Origin: JAYZQT01 sp036136335
Lineage (GTDB): Bacteria; Pseudomonadota; Alphaproteobacteria; MPNO01; UBA830
Direction of reading: 5' to 3'
Assembly: GCA_036136335.1 (NCBI GenBank)
Contig: JAYZQT010000032.1
Span: forward strand, 1-64,000
DNA length: 64,000 nucleotides
Shown: positions 1 through 8,770 of the stretch, piece by piece
Position numbering within the stretch: position 1 is the stretch's first letter
Layout: each line of letters starts with the position of its first letter
Translations under genes and position numbers: made by a program
Notes under the pieces: generated by a model
Told to the model about the DNA's origin: nothing
Databases searched by the model: none
The model's input: the letters and a program-made list of their open reading frames with translations, nothing else

Positions 1-336
1 TATCCGGTCCCTGATGGGGAGGTCTCGTTTGATAGGCTATCCTCGGTTTTTATTTCCAACACGAACCATGAGGAAAACCAACCATCTCATTTGAATCTGC
101 GAGACGAAACGGTTCCGGTTGATATCAATCTTGCTGACTACGATGCGCCGGAGCAGAGATACTGCCCTGCTGGCGTTTATGAAATAATTGTCGATCCCAA
201 TAGCTCCAAGGCCGAATTACAGATTAATGCCCAGAACTGCGTTCACTGCAAATCCTGCGATATTAAGGACCCTACCCAGAATATTAATTGGACGGTGCCG
301 GAAGGCGGCGGCGGTCCTAACTATCCCAATATGTAA
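1..336 (+). CDS. Electron transfer flavoprotein-ubiquinone oxidoreductase, C-terminal end (partial)
   Basis: Only the last 111 codons are in the window; frame 1 is open from the first base, so the gene begins to the left. The fragment carries one cysteine (fragment residue 55, in RYCPAGVYE) followed about 25 residues later by NCVHCKSCDIKDP (Cys 80, 83, 86). This is the C-terminal [4Fe-4S] ferredoxin-like signature of ETF-QO, and the ending INWTVPEGGGGPNYPNM is also typical. In the family this inner-membrane flavoprotein passes electrons from ETF (fatty-acid and amino-acid dehydrogenases) to ubiquinone, which fits the many acyl-CoA genes in the window. Identification is firm; the FAD and membrane-binding parts are not visible. 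Confidence 0.93.
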   Translation, partial: YPVPDGEVSFDRLSSVFISNTNHEENQPSHLNLRDETVPVDINLADYDAPEQRYCPAGVYEIIVDPNSSKAELQINAQNCVHCKSCDIKDPTQNINWTVPEGGGGPNYPNM

Positions 337-469
337 ATTCGACCCTATTCTGACGATCCACTTGGTGTGAAGGCATCTTTTATTTAACTGTTCCGGCAGA
401 CAGCCTATATTACATAAGGTGCAAGAAACGGTGATGTAAAATTACAGGTTCACAGACTTGTTAATCGGA

Positions 470-499
470 TTGACAACGCCAAATGGCGTTCACTAAGAC
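470..499 (+). promoter_or_regulatory. Possible promoter with embedded inverted repeat
   Basis: A TTGACA hexamer (470-475) is followed, after an 18-base spacer, by a weak -10-like TAAGAC (494-499). The spacer contains the perfect inverted repeat AACGCC-AAAT-GGCGTT (475-490), where a repressor could sit. It lies just upstream of the TPR-ispE pair. The -10 match is poor, so this is a suggestion only. Confidence 0.25.
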
Positions 500-525
500 G
501 CGAACAAGAACGGAGCAGGCGCTGT

Positions 526-2265
526 ATGGGTGGCACGTACCTGAAAAGATTTTTTTCAGCGGTAATTATCTTTACGGGGGTAGGGTTTGCCCCGGAAGCA
601 GTAACACGGGATGTTAACTCCGCGCCTTTTTTCTCTGCAAAACAACCTCAGGTCGGTAAATCCCATACAGGTCATTATCTGGCTGGACGCCAGGCCGAAA
701 AAATGCGGGATTTTTCTGCTGCTTCACGGTATCTCCAAAGAGCGCTTAAATATAACCCCGACAATATCCAACTCTTAAAACGAACATTTCTTTCCACACT
801 TGCAGGTGGTAATTTGGCCTCGGCGGTGCCTCTGGCACGGAGGTTGGTTACAACAAGCTCACCGTCGATGATCGCTAATTTGGTGGTTGTCATTGATGAG
901 ATTCGTTTGAGCAGATTGGACGATGCCAATAACGCCCTAAATGCTTTTCCGGACGGAGCCTTGGGCGGGTTAGTCAAGCCACTTCTGCGGGCCTGGATAT
1001 TAGCCGGGCAGGGTCGTGAGGGCAGGGCGTTGACTGAGTTAGACCATTTAAAGAAACGACCGGGTCTCCGCGTACTCTATGAATTGCACGCAGGTCTTTT
1101 GTCCGACTTTGCCGGCAATTCAGATATCGCCGCTCGCCACTATAAGGGGGCGTTCGAAAATGGAGGCCACTCTATCCTCCGGGTTGTTCAAGGGCTGGGA
1201 CGTCACTTTGAACGCACAGGTCAAGCCGAACGGGCTAAAACCGTTTATGAAGCCTATATGAGGGAGTATCCGGGCTCCGTCGTGTTGCGGGAATCTCTGG
1301 CACGCATTGACTCGGGAATTATTCCGTCCCTCCTTGTCACAAATACAAAAGAGGGCGTTGCGGAGATCTTGTTTAACATTTCTACCACAATGGACCGGGA
1401 AAATACTCCCCGACTTGCACTGATTTTTCTTCGGCTGGCAACGTATTTGCGGCCCGACTTAGACGTAGCCTATATGTTGATCGGTGGCATTCTCAATTCC
1501 TTGAACCGTTATGATGATGCCATTTTGGCCTACAGGCAGGTCCCGGCAGCTTCACCACTAAATTGGTCCGCGCGGTTAAAGGTAGCTGACAGCTTCGAGG
1601 CGCTTGGGCGCGACGAGGACGCGATTAAGATACTTCAATCGTTGGTTGCGGAAGGTGTAACGCGGCCTGGTCCACTGGTGAGTCTAGGAGATTTGTTGAG
1701 GTCAAATAAAAAATTTGTTGAAGCGATTGACGCCTACAGCAGAGCGTTGAACGTAGTCGGCACAATTGATCAGCGACATTGGACAATTCTTTATTCTCGC
1801 GGCATCGCCCTAGAACGGTCGCGCCAGTGGAAATTAGCCGAAAAAGATTTTCAACGGGCACTCGAGTTAAATCCAGAGCAGCCCTATGTTCTAAACTATC
1901 TCGGTTATTCTTGGGTAGATCAGGGGATCAACCTTGCTCGTGCACGTAAAATGATTGAACGGGCGGTCAAGCTTAGGCCTAATGACGGATATATTGTAGA
2001 TAGTCTCGGCTGGTTATTGTTCCGCCTTCAGGATTTTGAGGGTGCCGTAGGGAACCTGGAACGCGCTGTAGAGTTGCGGCCACAAGACCCCATAATCAAT
2101 GACCATTTGGGAGACGCGTATTGGCGGGTGGGTAGATACGTAGAGGCACGGTTTCAATGGCGCCGAGTATTACTGCTAAAACCGGATCCCGGGCAGGTCT
2201 CAGTGATCGAAATCAAACTTTTGCGTGGCCTTATTGAACCGGTGACCCTCGAAAAGGATGGCTAA
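526..2265 (+). CDS. Exported tetratricopeptide repeat protein
   Basis: A 579-residue protein with an N-terminal signal-like segment (charged start MGGTYLKR, then a hydrophobic stretch to about residue 22) and TPR units through most of its length. The clearest are near residues 60-95 and in the C-terminal third, where repeats such as AEKDFQRALELNPEQP and AVGNLERAVELRPQDP follow each other. No catalytic domain is visible. TPR proteins act as scaffolds; here an envelope location and a protein-assembly role are inference. The gene overlaps the start of ispE by 8 bases, so the two are probably cotranscribed and translationally coupled. No lipobox cysteine is seen in the signal region. Function beyond TPR scaffold is unknown. 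Confidence 0.85.
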   Translation: MGGTYLKRFFSAVIIFTGVGFAPEAVTRDVNSAPFFSAKQPQVGKSHTGHYLAGRQAEKMRDFSAASRYLQRALKYNPDNIQLLKRTFLSTLAGGNLASAVPLARRLVTTSSPSMIANLVVVIDEIRLSRLDDANNALNAFPDGALGGLVKPLLRAWILAGQGREGRALTELDHLKKRPGLRVLYELHAGLLSDFAGNSDIAARHYKGAFENGGHSILRVVQGLGRHFERTGQAERAKTVYEAYMREYPGSVVLRESLARIDSGIIPSLLVTNTKEGVAEILFNISTTMDRENTPRLALIFLRLATYLRPDLDVAYMLIGGILNSLNRYDDAILAYRQVPAASPLNWSARLKVADSFEALGRDEDAIKILQSLVAEGVTRPGPLVSLGDLLRSNKKFVEAIDAYSRALNVVGTIDQRHWTILYSRGIALERSRQWKLAEKDFQRALELNPEQPYVLNYLGYSWVDQGINLARARKMIERAVKLRPNDGYIVDSLGWLLFRLQDFEGAVGNLERAVELRPQDPIINDHLGDAYWRVGRYVEARFQWRRVLLLKPDPGQVSVIEIKLLRGLIEPVTLEKDG

Positions 2266-3175
2266 TTTGGCTGCGGGGCAATTACCTGATGCTAAACGGA
2301 TTAGCATTGATGCGCCCGCGAAGGTCAATCTTTTTTTGCATGTCTGCGGTCTTCGTCATAACGGATACCACTCACTTGAGAGCCTAGTCGCGTTTACCGA
2401 ACTCAGTGATCGTATTTCGATTCGTTCCGCTGATGATCTGAGCTTATCGATCTCAGGCCCGTTCGCTGGCGCCCTGCCTGAGGACAGAGATACCAACCTT
2501 GCTTTTCGTGCTGCCGAGGTATTGATCAAGCAGAAAGATTTGCGAAATTGTGCTCAACTAACGTTAGAGAAAAATTTGCCGGTGTCGTCAGGGGTCGGGG
2601 GTGGGTCAGCCGATGCTGCAGCGGTGTTGCGTGCGCTGGCTGTTTTATGGCGTCTTGATGTAACTGACGCTACCCTCGCTAAAATTGGCATGACGATTGG
2701 TGCGGACGTACCCGCCTGCATTCATTCAGCGCCCGCTATCGTGTCAGGCACGGGGGAGACAGTGTTACCACAGCACCCCATACCACCTTGCGGAGTTGTC
2801 CTCGTTAACGCGGGTGAACCAGTGGCCACCTCAACTGTGTTTATGTTACGCGAAGGAACATTTACCGACCGAGCGTCTTGGCCGACAGTCACATCCTTCG
2901 ATGGCTTAATAGCAGAGCTATCTGCGCGAAAAAATGATTTGTTTGCTTCTGCCAGCCAAATATCACCAATTATCAAAGACGTGTTAGCCGCTATTTCTGA
3001 GACTGCGAATTGCGCCCTTGCCAGGATGTCGGGGAGTGGCGGTACCTGTTTTGGTCTTTATAAGCACGAGTCGCAGGCGGCCCAGGCAGCGGCCGAGATG
3101 TCTATGCAAAATCCGGGCTGGTGGTGTGCCGCAACCAAGTTTAGGGCTGAGCAGCCTCGCATCCAAAAAGAATAA
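2258..3175 (+). CDS. ispE: 4-diphosphocytidyl-2-C-methyl-D-erythritol kinase
   Basis: A 305-residue GHMP-superfamily kinase that phosphorylates CDP-methylerythritol with ATP in the cytoplasmic MEP route to isoprenoids. The N-terminal substrate segment APAKVNLFLHVCG (residues 19-31) is typical of IspE. The glycine-rich ATP loop LPVSSGVGGGSADA lies at residues 107-120, and the third GHMP motif (ARMSGSGGTCFGL) is near residue 255. Length is normal for the family. The start overlaps the TPR gene's stop by 8 bases. A polyprenyl diphosphate synthase gene that would use products of this pathway lies at 24.9 kb. Assignment is secure. Confidence 0.95.
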   Translation: MANLAAGQLPDAKRISIDAPAKVNLFLHVCGLRHNGYHSLESLVAFTELSDRISIRSADDLSLSISGPFAGALPEDRDTNLAFRAAEVLIKQKDLRNCAQLTLEKNLPVSSGVGGGSADAAAVLRALAVLWRLDVTDATLAKIGMTIGADVPACIHSAPAIVSGTGETVLPQHPIPPCGVVLVNAGEPVATSTVFMLREGTFTDRASWPTVTSFDGLIAELSARKNDLFASASQISPIIKDVLAAISETANCALARMSGSGGTCFGLYKHESQAAQAAAEMSMQNPGWWCAATKFRAEQPRIQKE

Positions 3176-3241
3176 TTTTATAGATATCTTAACCCGTTGC
3201 ATCTCTACCCGCTGTTCCGATATGTTCTCGCCGCGCCGGGT

Positions 3242-3315
3242 TGGGGCGTAGCCAAGTGGTAAGGCAACGGGTTTTGATCCCGTGATCCCTGGTTCGATCC
3301 CAGGCGCCCCAGCCA
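3242..3315 (+). tRNA. tRNA-Gln (anticodon TTG)
   Basis: A complete cloverleaf of 74 bases with encoded CCA. The acceptor arm TGGGGCG (3242-3248) pairs with CGCCCCA (3305-3311), followed by discriminator G and CCA. The anticodon stem ACGGG/CCCGT encloses the loop TTTTGAT, giving anticodon TTG. The T arm CCTGG-TTCGATC-CCAGG is perfect. Confidence 0.97.
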
Positions 3316-3362
3316 GCGCCCGTTAAATCTCCGAAACCCAAGGGGGTAAATTCGACGTTCCA

Positions 3363-3614
3363 ATGACAAATTCCGTCAAAGTTCTTGATGCAACCGGGCT
3401 CCTTTGTCCGTTGCCGGTTTTACGAGCGCGCAAGGCCCTGAGAGCGGTTTCTCCAGGAGAAATTATAGAAATTTGGGTAACCGATCCCGCGGCTCCAGCA
3501 GACTTTAGAGCGTTTTGCCACGAAGCAGGTCACACCTTGATTCAAATTGATGTGGCCGGCGAAGGTAATCGCATCCGAATAAAAAAACGGTCTCGCCAGG
3601 GTGATAGAAGATGA
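3363..3614 (+). CDS. TusA-like sulfur carrier / sulfurtransferase
   Basis: An 83-residue SirA/TusA-fold protein. It has the family signature DATGLLCPLPVLRARKAL, with the conserved cysteine at residue 15 that accepts persulfide sulfur in TusA. The rest follows the two-layer alpha/beta pattern (GEIIEIWVTDPAAPADFRAFC). In this family the small cytoplasmic proteins relay sulfur for tRNA thiolation, molybdenum cofactor or sulfur oxidation; which of these applies here cannot be seen. It stands alone downstream of tRNA-Gln, with the next gene convergent to it. Confidence 0.9.
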   Translation: MTNSVKVLDATGLLCPLPVLRARKALRAVSPGEIIEIWVTDPAAPADFRAFCHEAGHTLIQIDVAGEGNRIRIKKRSRQGDRR

Positions 3615-3657
3615 GGGTTTGACGCGGATGTATGCCGTTATCTATCGGGTAGAAATT

Positions 3658-4857
3658 TCAGTGCCGTCGCTCGCGTGAAAACAAGAGCAATACAATGGAA
3701 AGCGCCATGAAAGCTGAGGACAGATAAACGACTTCGTTTGGCAAACCTGCGTCCACAAGCGCACCGTAGGCGATGGGAGCGGCGCCCTGACCAATGTTAA
3801 AGCCGGTACTGACAAAGGCAAAAACGGTCCCTAGCGCGCCCGCCGGAGCGATTTCGCGGACCATGATGTCGCGCGATGGGTTGACTAAACCGCGCAGGAA
3901 CCCGCCTAAAATAAACGCGCTAATCAGTATGAAAACAGGTATCCACGCAGTCCCAATTATCAGGAGAAGGGCTGCGTAAATCGAGAAGGAAATCACAAGC
4001 ACCAGGTCGTGCCGTTTGGTCCTATCCGCCAGCCAGCCACCGCAAAGCGTCCCAATAGCATTACTAAAAACTAGGAAGGATAGGATGTAGTTAGCTCGCT
4101 CCACGGACAGGTCGTATAGCGCGGGTAGATAGAATGGCGCAAAAACGGTTAATCCGACGTTTGTTGATGATGTAAAAACATAAAAAAGAAATAAGAGGAC
4201 CACCCCTCTGTTTAAAATACCCCGGATTGGAGTGATTTCATTGTCTTTGGGCTTTTTTCTTCTGTCTTCCCTCAGTGTCTCACCGGAAAAAACAAAGATC
4301 ACGCTGAGAAAAATGCCAACCGCGCCGGTAACTATTATGGCGATGCGCCAGTCGGCAAGTCCCCATAACACTGTCATTATGATCAATGGAGCGCCCAACC
4401 CGAGTGCGCCGCCGAAGGAATGTACCGAATATGCCTTGCCATGTCGCGATTCATCGACGGAGGAGGTTAAAATCACAAAATCTGCCGGATGGAAAACGCT
4501 ATTACCTGCGCCGGCGATCGTATAGAGAACTAACAATTCCCAGTAGGAAGAACTGAGCCCACAGAGTGTAAATGCGGTCGAGGTAACAAAAAGCCCCCCA
4601 ATTAATACCTTTCTTGCGCCCCAGCGATCGACCAAAATGCCCATAGGGGTCTGTAATAATGCGGTTGCGACGTTGAAGGCACCGTAAATTAGCGCGAGTT
4701 CAACGGCAGAAATTTGTAGTTCGGTGACGATAGGAACCGTTAGCGGCACCAGGCCAAACATGTAGAAATGGCTTAAGAAGTGACCAAATCCGATCATACT
4801 GATGGCGCGGATTTCGCGTCCAAACGGAGCGGTTCTGGCAACGCCCATTTGTTTCAA
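3658..4857 (-). CDS. Major facilitator superfamily transporter
   Basis: A 399-residue membrane protein with about twelve hydrophobic helices and the loop 2-3 motif (GILVDRWGARKVLIGG, near residue 80) of MFS carriers; a related motif (GGWLADRTKRHD) follows TM8. The N-terminal segment GHFLSHFYMFGLVPLTVP and the motif GNSVFHPADFVIL resemble the fosmidomycin-resistance (Fsr) branch, but the substrate cannot be assigned. It converges on the TusA-like gene and diverges from the UbiD-family gene across a 400-base gap. It may export or import a compound handled by that decarboxylase, though this is conjecture. Confidence 0.88.
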   Translation of the reverse strand: MKQMGVARTAPFGREIRAISMIGFGHFLSHFYMFGLVPLTVPIVTELQISAVELALIYGAFNVATALLQTPMGILVDRWGARKVLIGGLFVTSTAFTLCGLSSSYWELLVLYTIAGAGNSVFHPADFVILTSSVDESRHGKAYSVHSFGGALGLGAPLIIMTVLWGLADWRIAIIVTGAVGIFLSVIFVFSGETLREDRRKKPKDNEITPIRGILNRGVVLLFLFYVFTSSTNVGLTVFAPFYLPALYDLSVERANYILSFLVFSNAIGTLCGGWLADRTKRHDLVLVISFSIYAALLLIIGTAWIPVFILISAFILGGFLRGLVNPSRDIMVREIAPAGALGTVFAFVSTGFNIGQGAAPIAYGALVDAGLPNEVVYLSSAFMALSIVLLLFSRERRH

Positions 4858-5257
4858 GTTCCTTTAGACGATTTTTATATGCGAAGACGAGTTTTTAAAT
4901 TTTTTATAGGCGGATGACTTCCTCACCAAATTTTCTTCTTTTAGTGCCACCGTGTACCGCACTGATAGTTGACAGCGGTGTCATAATCAACAATTACAAC
5001 GGGCACCGCGTCTACTTTGGGAGGATTGCGGACCTCGAGCATATTTGCCCCTCCGTCGTATTGGACATTAAACGGCAAATTTTCACTGACATATGGCTGT
5101 TGTAGTATCCGTGACGTGGGTCGAGGACTTTTTCGTATTAGATGAAAGGTCGGGCTCCTATGATCGCAACTAAATTGCGGAATTCTCCGAACCTGATTGA
5201 TTGGCAAAATCTAGAACAACTTTGTAAGCTAAAGCGAACTACCGGGGATCCAAATTT
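4858..5257. other. Intergenic region between divergent MFS and UbiD-family genes
   Basis: No credible gene is seen; the short open frames here have no recognisable protein features. The region must hold promoters for both divergent genes. A perfect inverted repeat CGCAA-CTAAA-TTGCG lies at 5165-5179, about 80 bases before the UbiD-family start. A TTGGCA hexamer (5201-5206) with a weak -10-like TAAGCT (5225-5230) may be its promoter. Confidence 0.4.
5165..5179. promoter_or_regulatory. Inverted repeat, possible operator upstream of UbiD-family gene
   Basis: CGCAA and TTGCG form perfect five-base arms around CTAAA. Its place just upstream of a promoter-like pair makes a regulator site plausible. 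No regulator gene is adjacent, and the regulator family cannot be named. Confidence 0.25.
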
Positions 5258-6862
5258 ATGTCCGATAACTTCCGCCAATTGATTGATGACCTAAGAGTTG
5301 CGGATCAATTGATAGATATTGAAAAACTGGTTGATATTCGGCACATAGCAACCTTGGTCGATCAGTCTGACAAGGCGTTGATGTTTAAAAATGTCAACGG
5401 ATATGACATGCCCGTTATATCGGGTGTAACCAACAGTCGGGACCGGCTGGCGATTGCTGCTGGCTGTGAGTTTTCAGATATTGAGCGCCGCTTGCGTGAT
5501 GGACTTGACCGACCAATCGAACCCGAATTTGTTAATACGGGGCCCGTGCGGGGGGTGTATGTTGAAGGTACCGATGTTGATCTATACACAATGCCGGTAC
5601 CTTTGTTTTCGGTGCTCGACGGTGGCCCTATGATTACTGCCGGCGTCACGCTTTCTCGCGATCCTGACGAGCCACGGGATTCTTCAATCAACGCAGGTGT
5701 GTATCGATATCTGGTTAAGGAAAAGAATCTCACAGGTATAGATATTGTCACCCCAAACAATTTGCACAGGTACGCCGCGAAGGCCTTTGAAAAGGGCGAA
5801 CCACTTCCGATTTCAATCAATATAGGTACTCATCCATTTGAATTGATTTGTTCTACGTACAAAGCGCGTGCCGGTGTAAGCGAATTAGGGATTGCGGGTG
5901 GCATGCGAGGTAAAGGCGTATCTTTGACCCAATGCGAAACAATCGACATGCCATGCATCGCGGATGCCGAAATCGTACTCGAGGCAGAAATCCTGCCGAC
6001 CGGCTGGACCCAGCCGGAAGGCCGTTTTGGGGAGTTTACGCGGTTGATGGGAGGGCTTCACTGGAATCCCCATGTTCGCATAAAAGCCGTATCGAGGCGC
6101 AAAAATGCCCTTTATTATGCTCTGCACATGCCTTGGGAAAATATATGGCCATCCGGACCTATATACGAAGCCAACGTCCGGCGGGTACTAGACGAGGCAG
6201 GCGTGAACGTCACAGCCGTTAACATCACCCCCGGAGGGTGCTGTCATTGGCACGCTATCGTTGCGGTTACGCCCCTTCCAGGGGACGGGAAGAATGCGAT
6301 CTCTGCAGCACTTTCCGTCGCCGACATGAAGCATGTAACCGTGGTTGATGACGATATCGATGTATTTGATCCAGTCGATGTTGAATGGGCAGTGGCAACA
6401 CGCGTCCAGGCAGATCGTGATGTTGTTATCATTTCGGGCGCAAGGTCAAAGCCATTGGATCCCAGCATTCCGCCGCCGGGGCCCTATTCCCGAGTGCCTA
6501 CAACTGCCAAAATGGGAATAGATGCGACGATTCCTGATAATGTGCCGCGCGAACGATTTCACAGGATAACCTACGCCTACGCCGATGAGGTGAAGATAGA
6601 AGATTTTATTGGTCGGGCCGCAGAAGAACCAGGTCCTCGGAAGGATATCCCTGTAGAAAAGCTAGCGAGAGAGATAGAGTTACTGATTACAGACGAGCCA
6701 CTTTATTTTGCGGAATTGTGTGAAAAATTTATTGCCTTCGGATTTCAGGCAGTGACGCGAGCGATCGGCGTGCTGCATGGTAATGGCCTATTATGGCAGG
6801 ACTCAGAAGGGCGTTTCTGTCTAAAGGGTTCTAGGTTCGCTGCTGCCCCGCCTCCACGTTAG
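5258..6862 (+). CDS. UbiD-family (de)carboxylase with C-terminal extension
   Basis: A 534-residue UbiD-family protein. It contains the family segment around residues 252-258 (EGRFGEF), which in characterised enzymes carries a conserved glutamate near the prenylated FMN. It also has a typical UbiD middle region (SINIGTHPFELICSTY, then MRGKGVSLTQCETIDMPC). The family reversibly decarboxylates unsaturated or aromatic acids using prenyl-FMN made by UbiX. No UbiX gene is visible in the window. The last 70 or so residues (from about 465) are not part of the usual core and resemble a small helical or winged-helix tail. The gene ends 3 bases from the convergent apt stop. Substrate unknown; a non-ubiquinone catabolic role is more likely than UbiD itself. 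Confidence 0.88.
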   Translation: MSDNFRQLIDDLRVADQLIDIEKLVDIRHIATLVDQSDKALMFKNVNGYDMPVISGVTNSRDRLAIAAGCEFSDIERRLRDGLDRPIEPEFVNTGPVRGVYVEGTDVDLYTMPVPLFSVLDGGPMITAGVTLSRDPDEPRDSSINAGVYRYLVKEKNLTGIDIVTPNNLHRYAAKAFEKGEPLPISINIGTHPFELICSTYKARAGVSELGIAGGMRGKGVSLTQCETIDMPCIADAEIVLEAEILPTGWTQPEGRFGEFTRLMGGLHWNPHVRIKAVSRRKNALYYALHMPWENIWPSGPIYEANVRRVLDEAGVNVTAVNITPGGCCHWHAIVAVTPLPGDGKNAISAALSVADMKHVTVVDDDIDVFDPVDVEWAVATRVQADRDVVIISGARSKPLDPSIPPPGPYSRVPTTAKMGIDATIPDNVPRERFHRITYAYADEVKIEDFIGRAAEEPGPRKDIPVEKLAREIELLITDEPLYFAELCEKFIAFGFQAVTRAIGVLHGNGLLWQDSEGRFCLKGSRFAAAPPPR

Positions 6863-6865
6863 AAC

Positions 6866-7381
6866 CTATCCGTCGTACTCAATAAGACAATGGACTGGCA
6901 CGTCCAAGTGATTTCGCCCATTTAAAAAATTGAGTTCGATTATGAAACCAGCTGCGAGGACGTTTGCGCCAACGGAGCGCAGCAACTCAACCGCAGCGGC
7001 TGCGGTGCCACCAGTTGCCAACAGATCGTCAAGCAGGACCACCTTTTGGCCTGCGTGCAGGGCATCGGCCTGTATTTCTATTGTATCCGACCCGTATTCC
7101 AAATCATACGTGTAGGAGGCTGTTTTCCCTGGAAGTTTTCCCTTTTTGCGGACCATGGAAAAGCCGATTCCAAGACGAACTGCAAGCGGTGCTGCTATCA
7201 AAAAACCGCGGGACTCGATGCCAATTAGCCGATCCGGAGCGTATGGACGAATTTTTTCGGTTAATTGGTCAACTGTTTCTTGCCACGCTTCGGCATGTTG
7301 GAGCAGAGTGGAGATGTCATAAAATAAAATTCCAGGCTTCGGGAAGTCCGGGATCGCTCGGATATGATCTTTGATATTCAT
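6866..7381 (-). CDS. apt: Adenine phosphoribosyltransferase
   Basis: A type I phosphoribosyltransferase that makes AMP from adenine and PRPP for purine salvage in the cytoplasm. The PRPP loop VVLLDDLLATGGTAAAA is clear, and the N-terminus MNIKDHIRAIPDFPKPGILF is characteristic of Apt. The frame is open for 18 more codons upstream, but the ATG at 7381 gives a 171-residue protein of normal length, so I chose it. Convergent with the UbiD-family gene and divergent from the TRAP operon. Confidence 0.95.
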   Translation of the reverse strand: MNIKDHIRAIPDFPKPGILFYDISTLLQHAEAWQETVDQLTEKIRPYAPDRLIGIESRGFLIAAPLAVRLGIGFSMVRKKGKLPGKTASYTYDLEYGSDTIEIQADALHAGQKVVLLDDLLATGGTAAAAVELLRSVGANVLAAGFIIELNFLNGRNHLDVPVHCLIEYDG

Positions 7382-7527
7382 AACTAGAGTATATATGAAC
7401 AAAACGGAGTTGAATGTATTTTCCCGAATCTTCATTTTGTGTTTCGTAAAATTAGTGAATTACCACTGTTTTCTCTCTGTTCTAATTAACCTATGGTTAC
7501 CGGAAGGGTTCGTGTTTATTGGGTTTG

Positions 7528-7545
7528 TGGTCTGTTAATGGACCA
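7528..7545. promoter_or_regulatory. Inverted repeat upstream of TAXI-TRAP operon, possible operator
   Basis: TGGTC (7528-7532) and GACCA (7541-7545) form perfect arms around an 8-base spacer. TGGTC/GACCA half-sites resemble those of GntR-family regulators, although their spacing is usually shorter. It lies about 100 bases before the binding-protein start. Confidence 0.28.
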
Positions 7546-7646
7546 AGCCAAATACACGAGCATTTGCAAAAATGGGCGTATTGATTAGTTGGGTGTGTAA
7601 ACAGACGGCCCGCTTCGTCGGGCTAAGCAAGGGAGATATGTTAGAT

Positions 7647-8627
7647 ATGAAAAAGTTCCTTCTAAGTCTTTCCGTCGCCACTCTCGCCATAGCGGGATAT
7701 GGAGGCGTGACTGGAAGCCAAGCTTCAGCAAAACAGACCTTCATTTCGATCGGTACTGGCGGGGTGACAGGGGTTTATTACCCCACCGGTGGAGCGATCT
7801 GCAGGCTCGTTAATCGGGGTCGCAAGCAGCACAATATAAGATGTGGGGTCGAGTCTACTGGAGGTTCAATATATAACATTAACACAATTAAGGCAGGCGA
7901 GCTCGATTTTGGTGTTGCGCAATCGGACTGGCAATATCACGCCTATAACGGAACATCCAAATTTAAAACTAAGGGTGCTTTCCGAGACTTGCGGGCTGTT
8001 TTTTCGGTTCATCCAGAACCCTTCACCGTAGTTGCGCGAGCCGATTCCCGTATCAAGCATTTTAGTGATCTGGTGGGGAAGCGGGTTAACATAGGGAATC
8101 CCGGATCTGGTCAACGTGGCACGATGGAAGTTTTAATGGGCGAAATGAGTTGGACCAAAAAGACTTTTAAACTGGCGTCTGAGCTAAAATCTTCAGAGCA
8201 AAGCCGCGCGTTATGCGACAACAAAATCGACGCCATGGTGTTTACTGTTGGGCATCCGTCAGGCTCGATCAAGGAGGCCACAACGTCCTGTAAGTCTATC
8301 CTTGTGAACGTGACAGGTTCTGCGGTTGATGCCTTAGTTATGAGGAATTCTTTCTATCGTAAGGCAAGCATTCCGGGTGGGATGTACAATGGCTCTCCAA
8401 ATACGACACAAACCTTCGGCGTGGGCGCAACCTTTGTTAGTTCAACCAAAGTGGCAGACCGTGTGGTGTATGAAGTGGTGAAAGCCGTATTCGAGAACTT
8501 CGAACGCTTCAAGAAACTTCATCCGGCTTTCCGTGTTCTGGAGGAAAAAGAAATGATCAGGGACGGTCTTTCGGCGCCGCTGCACGCAGGTGCTGCAAAG
8601 TACTACCAAGAAAAGGGCTGGATGTAG
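7647..8627 (+). CDS. TRAP transporter solute-binding protein, TAXI family
   Basis: A periplasmic substrate-binding protein. From the chosen ATG (MKKFLLSLSVATLAIAG) it has a normal signal peptide ending near ASA-K. The mature part begins FISIGTGGVTGVYYPTGG, the hallmark of TAXI proteins (TRAP-associated extracytoplasmic immunogenic). An AAGGGAG ribosome site at 7629-7635 sits 11 bases before this ATG and only 2 bases before an in-frame ATG at 7638, which decides the start. It feeds the fused permease downstream; a hairpin lies between the two. The ligand is unknown; TAXI proteins bind organic acids such as glutamate, but specificity is not readable. Confidence 0.93.
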   Translation: MKKFLLSLSVATLAIAGYGGVTGSQASAKQTFISIGTGGVTGVYYPTGGAICRLVNRGRKQHNIRCGVESTGGSIYNINTIKAGELDFGVAQSDWQYHAYNGTSKFKTKGAFRDLRAVFSVHPEPFTVVARADSRIKHFSDLVGKRVNIGNPGSGQRGTMEVLMGEMSWTKKTFKLASELKSSEQSRALCDNKIDAMVFTVGHPSGSIKEATTSCKSILVNVTGSAVDALVMRNSFYRKASIPGGMYNGSPNTTQTFGVGATFVSSTKVADRVVYEVVKAVFENFERFKKLHPAFRVLEEKEMIRDGLSAPLHAGAAKYYQEKGWM

Positions 8628-8635
8628 TCGGAAAA

Positions 8636-8661
8636 ACGGGGGGCTTTCACGAGCTCCCCGT
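8636..8661 (+). terminator. Stem-loop between binding protein and permease (attenuator)
   Basis: ACGGGGGGCT (8636-8645) pairs with AGCTCCCCGT (8652-8661) around a 6-base loop, with one G-T pair. No U-tract follows directly. Such hairpins after a binding-protein gene often protect the upstream mRNA or reduce readthrough, giving more binding protein than permease. Confidence 0.55.
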
Positions 8662-8770
8662 CTCCGTGTCTGTCCTTCATTTTTTCTACGAGAAAATTTA
8701 TTCCGTACCCAAATTGAAAACAGCAAAATAAACTCTGCCTAACCGGGCGCACGGGGTGCGATAGTAAAAA

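Noticed and set aside
4941..5207. 88-codon frame upstream of the UbiD-family gene
   Set aside because: It has no ribosome site, no domain and an unusual composition, and lies in a divergent promoter region.
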